Shown here: positions 1 through 8,600 of the stretch, piece by piece
Numbering within the stretch: the stretch's first letter is position 1
Layout of the letters: every line of letters starts with the position of its first letter
Assembly: GCA_015679605.1 (NCBI GenBank)
Contig: JAAAVE010000228.1
Coordinates: 1 to 17,364 of the forward strand
DNA: 17,364 nucleotides
Source of the DNA: Podila epigama
Taxonomy: Eukaryota; Mortierellomycota; Mortierellomycetes; Mortierellales; Mortierellaceae
Direction: 5' to 3'
The notes under the pieces: generated by a model
The model's input: only the letters and a program-made list of their open reading frames with translations
Database searches by the model: none
What the model was told of the DNA's origin: nothing
Translations under genes and position numbers: made by a program

Positions 1-314
1 TTTTTTTGACGAATGGTTATTGTTACGAAGAATGATAGAAAGAAAGAGTGAAAAAAAGAAACAAGGATAAGAGTGATGAATCATTTTTTTTCTCGCGCGC
101 ATCATTGAGAGATGTTATTCACCATCATTCTTTTACTTGTTTTCTACGCGCCACCTTTCTTTTCGCGTTGTTTCAACGCGTCACCTACATTTCCATGCAA
201 CGGGCACTTTCTTTTTTTTTAAAAAAAAATAATAGGGTCTAATCGCTTCATTTTCTCATTACTTTTTTTTTTAATCTATGCAGCATATGCAGCAATGCTA
301 CAATAAATATCTAA
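1..314. other. Intergenic, downstream of chitin deacetylase
   Basis: This A/T-rich stretch follows the stop codon of the minus-strand chitin deacetylase gene. It contains several T runs and an A run. I see no convincing gene, and no canonical AATAAA on the minus strand that would mark the 3' end of the neighbouring transcript. The short plus-strand reading frame here is rich in Phe and Arg and looks like chance. Confidence 0.6.
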
Positions 315-1448
315 TTAGATAAAGAGTGCGCCGACAATAACAGCGACAGCAGAAGCTGCAAGACCGCTGTTCAACGACACCATGGAGCCACTATTCTCAG
401 AACCCTTCTTGACAGTGCTGCTTGTAGTACCCGAAGGTGTGGCAGTACCCTTGCCAGTACCGGTGGGCTGAGCAGGAATACCAGCACTGCTGGTGCTGTT
501 GTTGGGTTGACCGGCTCCGGGGGTGGAAGGCATGGGGGCGGTGCCGCCGGCTTGGTAAGGAGCAGCATCACTCTCACATTGCGCGACAGAGGCAATGTTG
601 ATCTTGCGAGCAATACCCAAGGGAATCAGCTTTTGAGCAACGTTGACATCCGCCTGGTTAATATCGTGCTCGAGGCAGTAGAAACCTTTGGTCTTGGGAC
701 CGGCGACATAGGCATCCAATGACTTTGTGAAGGTAGCAATGACAGTGGCCTCGGACATGGTAGGCTGGCGCCAATCGTTCGTGTCAAAGGCATCACCAGT
801 CCAATCCACAGGGATATAACCGAGCTTCTTGAGAACGAAACGGACTCGGTTGTTGATGTCACCATAAGGAGGGCGCATGTACTTGAGACGGAGACCTGTG
901 GCAGCCATGACAGCCTTCTCGGTCCACTTCATCTCAGCAACGATCTGCTCATTAGTGAGAGTAGTAAGGGCATGATGAGACCAGGTATGAGAGGCAAGAT
1001 GGTGGCCCTCATCGAGCTCACGCTTGACAATCTCGGGATGCTGGATGACGTTGGAGCCGACGAGGAAGAAGGAGGCTGAGATCTTTTGAGTCTTGAGGTA
1101 GTTCAAAAGTGTTGGGGTGAAGGTCGAGGGACCATCGTCAAAGGTCAGACCCCAGGTGTTGGGTGCAGCGCAGGCCGTGATGTCGTCAGCAGCGCAACCA
1201 TCGCAGGTCCAGTAACACTCGTCGGCGATTGGGGGGTTGGGGCAGGAGGGAGGTGCGCCGACGTGGAGAGGGATGGTAGGGGCACCGGTGAGGTCAATCT
1301 CCTTTAGCCATGCCACCACTTGAGGGTGCTTCACATCGGGAATCTCGTTGATAGGGGGGTAGTCGGAAATGACAATGGGTGTTTGGGCCTTGACCAAGGC
1401 GACTGTCAACACAAGGACAGTGAGAGTGGAAGTAATGAACTTGACCAT
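315..1448 (-). CDS. Chitin deacetylase, secreted and GPI-anchored (CE4, NodB fold)
   Basis: Predicted to remove acetyl groups from chitin at the cell surface, giving chitosan and acetate. It is a single exon of 377 residues. Residues 1-21 form a signal peptide (hydrophobic core, then VKA before QTP). The NodB domain covers about 95-290. Family motifs are visible: TFDDGP at 102-107 (D104 catalytic base, D105 metal ligand), SHTWSH at 153-158 (metal ligands H154 and H158), RPPYGD at 192-197, DTNDW at 222-226, and LEH at 259-261 (H261). Known CE4 enzymes use these residues to hold a divalent metal and catalyse hydrolysis. A Ser/Thr/Gly/Pro-rich linker (about 296-358) leads to a hydrophobic end at 363-377 that fits a GPI signal, with a possible omega site near N360-S361-G362. 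The start codon has A at -3 and directly begins the signal peptide. Mucoromycete cell walls are rich in chitosan, which fits. Strict specificity (chitin against peptidoglycan or xylan) cannot be read from sequence; chitin is the family norm in fungi. Confidence 0.95.
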   Translation of the reverse strand: MVKFITSTLTVLVLTVALVKAQTPIVISDYPPINEIPDVKHPQVVAWLKEIDLTGAPTIPLHVGAPPSCPNPPIADECYWTCDGCAADDITACAAPNTWGLTFDDGPSTFTPTLLNYLKTQKISASFFLVGSNVIQHPEIVKRELDEGHHLASHTWSHHALTTLTNEQIVAEMKWTEKAVMAATGLRLKYMRPPYGDINNRVRFVLKKLGYIPVDWTGDAFDTNDWRQPTMSEATVIATFTKSLDAYVAGPKTKGFYCLEHDINQADVNVAQKLIPLGIARKINIASVAQCESDAAPYQAGGTAPMPSTPGAGQPNNSTSSAGIPAQPTGTGKGTATPSGTTSSTVKKGSENSGSMVSLNSGLAASAVAVIVGALFI

Positions 1449-1703
1449 GATGAAGGAGAAGTGAGTGAGGAGGGGGTATCAAGTTTTTTTAGATGTAGTT
1501 GTAGTTTTTGGGTGAGTGGATAAATTAGGGTAGTGAGAGTAGGTGTAGACAGAGACAGAGCAGTAATGGTTCGTTAATAGATGCCAAGGTGTAGTTTATG
1601 GCAAAGTGGTGGTGAGGATGGTGGTGGTGGATGGCGAAAGGGAGGTGAAGAAAGAAGAAGAGAAATGAAAGAGAGACAAAAGATAAAGAAAATGAAGATG
1701 AAA

Positions 1704-1736
1704 ATAACGGACTGCAAAGGACTATTTGTCCGTTAT
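1704..1736. repeat. Perfect 9-base inverted repeat
   Basis: ATAACGGAC at 1704-1712 and its exact reverse complement GTCCGTTAT at 1728-1736, separated by 15 bases. It lies about 260-290 bases upstream of the chitin deacetylase start. It could be a binding site for a dimeric regulator or a hairpin in an RNA; neither is shown. Confidence 0.75.
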
Positions 1737-1739
1737 CAC

Positions 1740-1836
1740 TTTTTATTTACTACGAAAGATGCCCCCGATTGCTTAAGTTAAAAAAAGAAAACAAGGCTAA
1801 CGAAAAAGCGTGGACATACATTTTTTATTTACTACG
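1740..1836. repeat. 15-base direct repeat pair, period 82, containing AATAAA on the minus strand
   Basis: TTTTTATTTACTACG occurs exactly at 1740-1754 and 1822-1836. On the minus strand each copy reads as CGTAGTAAATAAAAA, so each carries the canonical poly(A) hexamer AATAAA (1742-1747 and 1824-1829). I see no other minus-strand AATAAA between FAB1 and the chitin deacetylase. The copies are therefore candidate 3' end signals for FAB1, which would imply a 3' UTR of roughly 780-870 bases. Confidence 0.6.
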
Positions 1837-1845
1837 TACGTAGTA
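1830..1845. repeat. Perfect 16-base palindrome
   Basis: TACTACGTACGTAGTA is its own reverse complement over all 16 bases. It overlaps the second copy of the 15-base direct repeat. The function is unknown. Confidence 0.8.
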
Positions 1846-2393
1846 TTATTTGATGTTGGAAACACACACCTATACAGTACATGGATGGTGTTGAATGGAT
1901 AAAGTGGATAGGAAAAGATGAATGGATGCGAAATGGACAATGGGAAACCCTCATTGAGCATGGAAAACATTTTTAAAGTTTCGATTGAGAGCAATTAAAA
2001 TTTGTCCACACGGACAGGAAAATGACTATTCTGGACAGAGAAAGAGAGAAAATGAGAGAGAGAGAGGGTCGGGTGGACAAAAAGGACAGGGTTTGAAGTT
2101 GGCTGGACTTGTGCAGTGTGCATGCTCAGTACTCCGGATAAACCTCTCTTCTTGAGAGTGTAGAAGCGTCGTAAGTTAATGAGTGTCCAGTCTTTGTTGT
2201 TATTATTATTCAATGCATCAGAAACAAACAAAAAAAAAAACAACGCAAGAGTGGAGTAGATGCTCAGAAAATAAATACATAATCTGTCCAACTACACATT
2301 GGCAAAGTGAGATGAATAAAGTGAGAAACCGACTCTTTCAAAGGCACTCCAGGTAAACAAAAGTTCATTACGCCATGTCTATTCTTGGGAGAA

Positions 2394-2418
2394 AGAGAGA
2401 GAGAGAGAGAGAGAGAGA
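2394..2418. repeat. (AG)n microsatellite
   Basis: An uninterrupted AG dinucleotide tract of 25 bases in the FAB1 downstream region. A second, shorter GA tract lies near 2052-2066. These are simple repeats with no further feature. Confidence 0.95.
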
Positions 2419-2560
2419 CGACATTCCTCTTGTTTTTGTCATAAAGAATGTACATATCTTTTTTTGAATGAATAACAAGAGTCAAGACCCTCCCCAATGA
2501 ACGTATACAAGGCATTACGTGAATACAACGAGACGCCACATGCGGAAAAAAATAACAAAA

Positions 2561-2572
2561 GGACATATGTCC
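2561..2572. repeat. 12-base palindrome just after the FAB1 stop
   Basis: GGACATATGTCC is a perfect palindrome starting 38 bases past the FAB1 stop codon, so probably within its 3' UTR. It contains the GGACA/TGTCC pentamer that recurs loosely through this gap. Confidence 0.6.
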
Positions 2573-2610
2573 AAGATAAAAAAAAAATGATATACCATCT
2601 ATACATAAAA

Positions 2611-5600
2611 CTACACTACGTTGGTCTGCAACATACTGACTGGCCTTGACATCCCTGCCATTGAACCATTTGAACCAGCATCCGTTCCTTGTCTTGACGC
2701 ATGTTGATGATGATGCTGCTCCTGTTGTTGCTGACGGTTATGAGTATGGTGGTGTTGGTGGTTCTGGTTGTGATGCTGATGTTGATGTTGATGATGGTGG
2801 TGGTGTTGTTGTTGTTGCCGGCTCTGATGTTCTTTTGACCCTCGAGTGGAATTCTCGTTAGTCTGAATGGACAATTGTTGCCTTTGCTTTTGTACCCGTT
2901 CCGCTTCTTCCTCAACTTGTTGTTGAATAAAATGATGCTTATGATGCGACCGCCCAATAGACCGATGCACAATCGAGGCACTGAAAAACGAATCAATATC
3001 AAACCACCGGTCGGGCACCATGTCCAGGTGTCGGTTCATCGCATTTCGGAACCGTTTCCTGTACTGGGCTGGCGACACAATCGTCGGCTCCTTGCTACCC
3101 ACCGCATCCTTGACCCAGCTCTCCAGCTTCTTGTCCCATGTGAACGGTCGAATGAAATCCACTATACCAACCACCAACTCCTGCTTTTCATCACCCACAG
3201 CGACCAAAAGTGAATAATCCATAATATTGAACTGTTGCAAGAACAACGAGTCATTTGCCAATGACTCGGATAGTTGCATCTTTGCATGCTCGCGGATAAA
3301 GAATGGCGACTCGCTCATAAATTCGATAAAGTTTTCATCCAGCAACACCTCATTCTCCTTTCCTGAAGGTTGAACAAACCGATTCCGGCGTGATCCCTTC
3401 AAGTCATAAATCTGTAGGTTCTTGCGATCGTAAAACAGATTCTCCATGATCAACACATCCATGTTCATCGACCGGCCCAGAGCTCCATGTTTATACCCAA
3501 CACGATAGAACCCAAAGATCTTGGCCAAGACCGTGGGGCGCTACAAGAAAACAAGGGAGTGACAAAGGTACGAATTTAAAGTGAATGATTGAGACGAAAA
3601 AAAGTCATCGATATGCAGGCTCTCGTGTGACATATGACCGTTGCAATACTTGTCCTTCCTCAATAATGACAAGAAAAAAAAAAGGAAAAAAAAGGACATG
3701 TTTTGAAACTCACCTTTTGGTGGATGGCCTGATGCATATACTGGAAATAATGAGGCGCAAACTTAATAAAAGCCTCGAGCTCCACTTTAGACAACTGCTT
3801 CATGATAAACCGATCATCGCGTGTTTTGAGGAACGACGACCCTGATTTGCCTCCTGTGGCATCAAACTTCATACAACGCGCCAGAGATTGGATATACGAA
3901 TATTCACATCCACTGCTCTTGCGCAATGCATGGAATTGCTCCATGTAAAAGATCTTGCAGTACAACATGGTTGACCCATCCAAAAATGCTAAATCGTTGC
4001 ACATGACACCACAAACACCAAAGTGTGGATTTTAAAAAAGTGCGACGATTAGTATGGTTCACAATATTTGTGGAACTAACTTACACGCACATACACAGAT
4101 CCATGTAAAACAATGCATTCATCGCCTTTTTTTTATGCCATAGATTTTTGGACTTACGAAATTTCATATGCATTCCTGGACTCGACATGAGCGCGTCATC
4201 AACGAAACGAATATCCTCGTAAATGCCATCCGTGGACGAAGTGGACGGTCCATTGGCATCAAATGCTGTGACCGAGCCTTCTTCAGCTGGCGTCGCCGTC
4301 CCAGACGTTGACATGGGCGCAGTGTTGTCCGTCTCAAACGTATCGCCTCTAAAGACTCCTTTCAGCTTCTCGACGTATTGTGGTGAACTAATTCAAAACG
4401 ATAGGCAAAAAAAATTTCAACATGGAAAAGAGAAAATGAGGAGATAATGTCAGTCACTAACCCAAAAAAAAAAAAAGGCCCAACACATCCTCATTTCCCT
4501 GCGAAAAGAACCCACCTCAAGGTCAGTGCAATAATGGAGCTAGGCTCATCCTCACGCACAATAATCTGCGAGTATGGGAACACATGTTGAAATGGTTGTC
4601 TAAAGAGTTCAGAAATACGAAGCAAAGGGTAAAAAAAAAGTGTGAATAATATAGAACAAAACAACTCACACAGACATAAAAATAAAAAATAAAAAATCTC
4701 GGCAGCATTCGCAGACAAACAAGAAACAAGAAAAACTACTCACATCGGGTATTCCAGAGGCGTGAAATTAGGCGAGTTGCGGTCCTGCCAGAAATTCGAA
4801 AGCGTCTTGATCAAAGAACCTCGCTCGACACCTTCAGCGACATCACTCAATTGAGGTAACTTGGCCGCCGCCAGTGCAGCGCTCAATGTACCCGAGACCG
4901 TCATATTCACCGACGGCGTCTTATACGATGAAGAGCCCACTGATGTCGAGAGAAGTCCTGAAGATCCAGTGCCACCACCACCATTGCCACTACCGCCACC
5001 TCCACTACCACTACCGCCACCATTACCAATGCCGTTGCCGCCACCAGCCAATGACGGCGATGAAAGCAACGCGTCTCCATTCTGGGGTGGTGGATATTCA
5101 TCATCGCCAAGGAACATAATGACAGGATCCAGGCTTAAACTATCATCTGTACCAGATGGTCCTGCTCCAGAACCTCCTGATCCGCCCAACCAACCACCCA
5201 CACTCGTTCCAAACCTTGCCGTCTTTTCAATCGTCAATGGGTCCTCCGAGCCCAAGGCCTCATCCATTGCATCCGTTTGAATGAGCGAGAACGTATAACC
5301 ACGACTGGGCTGGTAGCTCTCATCCCCTTCCTCTTCAGACTGCTGATCCTCTTCATCATCCGATTCCTCCTTGGCCGCTTCCTTCACACTCGAAAAGACC
5401 TCAATCGTCGGTTGTTTCGTTTCAATCGCCCTCAAATGGCGGCTATTCGACATCGCATTGAGATACCTTGACCGAGCGTTACTCGTTGACCCTGGAATCG
5501 GTTGCGTCATCGATCTGCTTCGGTTCCCAATCACCGTCTTGTTCGGCTCCAACGCTGTCATATTGGTCGATGACGAAGACGGGCTCACCCCGGCATTGTT

Positions 5601-8600
5601 GCCTCCTTGAGCACGCGCCAGATACAGTGATCGCCGATTGCCAAGACTTGTCGTTGTCGTAGAACTATTGTTATTGCCGCTATTGCTGAGATTGTTGCTT
5701 GAGGACAGGTTCGATGATCGCTCCAACGTAGTGGACGATCCAAATCCAGAATGCTGGCTATGGTGTGCGCCAGGCGTCGCTTCCGTTGGACGTCGTTGAC
5801 GTGGCTTGTTGTAAAAGAATGGGTTCTTTCCCGAAGATGTCGACGACGTAGATGAACCTGACGATGGTGGCGGCTTCTCGGTCGTTGGTGTCCGGTTCAA
5901 AGGAATCACCATGCGGTCTGCGAAGGCTCCTCGTGAACTAAACGGAGAAGGTAGGGCCGGAGAGCGTGGCGCTTGTGGTGGAGGTGATGATGAAGTCGAT
6001 AGTCCTGCTGCTGCAATCACATTCGCGCGCTGTTGTTGGTTCCGGTGACGCTCCTGGACAACCAAGCTCATGGGGTCAAAAGATGGGAGTGTTACCATTG
6101 AAAGCCGACTTGACACTCGGGTGGTCGGCCGTGATGGTGATGATGAGGACGATGATGGCGATGATGTTCCGGGCGTCGGCAAGCGAGGGATCGTTGAAGC
6201 ACCATGACGTGGTTCAGACGATGTCTTTGCCTTGATATCCTGTGGCTCATCAGTCACCGTCAAGATCGAGTCTGAAGTATGTGTCTGTGTCAATTTAGGC
6301 CGGAACTCTTGCATTAGATTCATCGAGAGCCGGCGAGTGACTTTGGGCTCCATGAATGGGAAAGCGATATGCGATGATGCAGTATCAATAGCACTCTCCA
6401 ACGCCGCAACATCTCCTTCCTCAATATTCGCATTGGCCAAACCCGGTCTAAGCGTGGGAGAACTACCAAGGTATGGAAGCTCTGAGGGTGTAAAGCCATA
6501 AATGTCCTCGTCGGTCTCATCAGCTGTATCGTGGCTGTCCAGACTCATTGGAAGGTCATTCTGGAGTCCTGCATACAGAAGACGATCCGATACCACTGGA
6601 AACTCTTTCTCATCAAACAGGCGCCTAAGCTGCGAGGTCGTGGTACGTCTAAAATCTCTGTCTGGGTTGAAATACTCTCGTGCAAACTGACCAAACGTCT
6701 TGTCCCAAGCAATCGCCTTCTCGTGCAGTTTGATCCGGACAAGGTTGAGGGCGAGGGTATCGGTCGGCAAGCTGTTGAGATAGGTCTGCTGCAAAAACTG
6801 GAGCACCCACTTCTTTTCGACCACCACTTTCCTCGACATTTCCAACAGCTCCTGTTTGGCTGCCTCAATCTTGGATGGATGCACCACATCGAAAATACAA
6901 TTTTGAATGCGCTCCATGACAGAATCCCAGTACCGCGTGATTTGCGTCCGTACAATGTCCAAGTCCTGGTTCTTTGTCCTCGCCGAATATTCGGGTTTGC
7001 AGCGCACCAGAAGCGGCGGGAAGTCAATGTCAAAGAGCCGAATCGGAATCCGTTCAATCTTCACAAGCTGCGTGTCCAGTCCAAAGTACTTGACATGGTG
7101 CCGGTTAATGTCATGTGGACAGATATTGGCGCGACAGGTGACATTCGTCTGGTACAGAATGAGCTCTAGGAACTTTCCAAAGGAATAATTCTTGGTGTCA
7201 TTCGATATGTAGACTTGAGGTGTCTCGACATGACAGATCTGACACTTGCCCCACATCATGATCGAGTCCTTCTTCAAAGTTGTCAACGAGTCCCATGGCT
7301 CTACTGTCACCACCACCTTGGCATCGCCATGGGCATATATCCGCTGGTGGTCTCGCAGTGGACGGTCACACGACGGTGATGTGCATGTAAAATTGGACTC
7401 CCAACAGATTTGATCCAGATAATGAGCAAGGGTCACATCTGTTTCCAGGGTATAATACTGAATCAAACGAATGACCGGACCCACACATATCGTCTTGGTA
7501 GAGGTGCACACGTTCGAGAAAAGAAAGGCCAAGTTTTGGTACGCAAAGGGCATGATGAGGGACGGTCCAATGTTGCTGCTTAAAAACACTTCCCAGGCCT
7601 TGGATTTTGCCTGAAAGTCGTTTGAAATATCAATGTAGGTACCCTCGACAAAACCACTGTCCTGAGATCTACCCGTGGACGGCTTGGTACTGGAAGGAGC
7701 AGTGGCATTGCTGCTAGAATAAGCAAACTGGATCTTGGCGTTCCCAATGTCCCGTAATGCGATCGCGTTCGTAGACTGCTCAATCTTCTTTAGCTTCTCG
7801 GCATCCTCAATCATCTTTGTTAAAAGGAAGGGTGGCGAAAATTGGACAAACGGTGAAGCGGATAGAATAGTCTGCTTATAGGGCTTTAGCATCTCCTGCA
7901 ATGGGGCAATGTCTGCATCTGTGGAAATATCCACTCTTTCCGCCGCTGCCAGCTGTGACTCCTTGAGAGCTGAGGTCATGGCAAACTGATCGTTCATAAG
8001 CGAGGTCTCCAGCTTGAGATTGTACGACACCCAAACCATGAGCCTGACAACCTTCTTGATCCGGTTCAGCGTCTCTAACGAACCACCGCGAAGAACCAGC
8101 GAACAAAACAAGTTACCTGGACAGTCTTGGAAGAACATGTAGCTTTTACGTTTGTTGGGAATCAATTCATGCACAAATGTCTTGATCTCAAAAGTCCCGC
8201 ACGTCCCTAACCGGGGCTCCTTGACGAGTTTGTCAAACGACAGGATAATGTCTGCACCGGTGGTATGGGCAATGGCTTCCGTGACCTCCGGTTTAACATT
8301 ATAGGCAACAGCCACATTGTTTTTCTGCAAGAGCTCAAGCGCCAGCCGCGACACGGTCTTTTCAACAATGATGAGGTGGGGCCTCAGGGCAACGATGCGG
8401 GCCACTAGATGCTGGAGATACTCCTCCTCTTGGTTGACAATCGGTTCGAGCGAAATAAAGTGATTCTCGAATCGTTGGTACTCGAGTGCAAACTTGAGAA
8501 TCAAAATACGCGGATTTTGGATAGTGCGACTCATCTGCTTGTGAGCCAGGTTCTTGGTGCAGACAACGCCGTTGATGTAGAGCGTATCCTGCGCAGTCCC

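Larger units (their letters stand above)
1449..2610. other. Intergenic, FAB1 3' region and chitin deacetylase upstream region
   Basis: These 1.16 kb separate the FAB1 stop from the chitin deacetylase start. The part nearest the deacetylase (1449-1700) is pyrimidine-rich on the coding strand, as in many fungal 5' leaders. The rest is A/T-rich with GA microsatellites. It holds a 9-base inverted repeat, a 15-base direct repeat, a 16-base palindrome and a 12-base palindrome, listed separately. Reading frames here are low-complexity (Ser/Leu/His) and are not credible genes. Confidence 0.6.

Noticed and set aside
1995-2566. Two minus-strand frames of about 100 residues after FAB1
   Set aside because: Composition follows GA/CT microsatellites and A/T runs, with no domain and no splice link to FAB1, which already has a proper stop.
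4861-5280. Plus-strand Pro-rich reading frame
   Set aside because: It is the complement of the Gly/Ser-rich linker of FAB1; the Pro run comes from GGN codons read backwards.
6531-7169. 212-residue plus-strand reading frame opposite FAB1
   Set aside because: It lies wholly antisense to the conserved Cys-rich part of FAB1 exon 3, has no recognisable motif, and is explained by the codon bias of the real gene.
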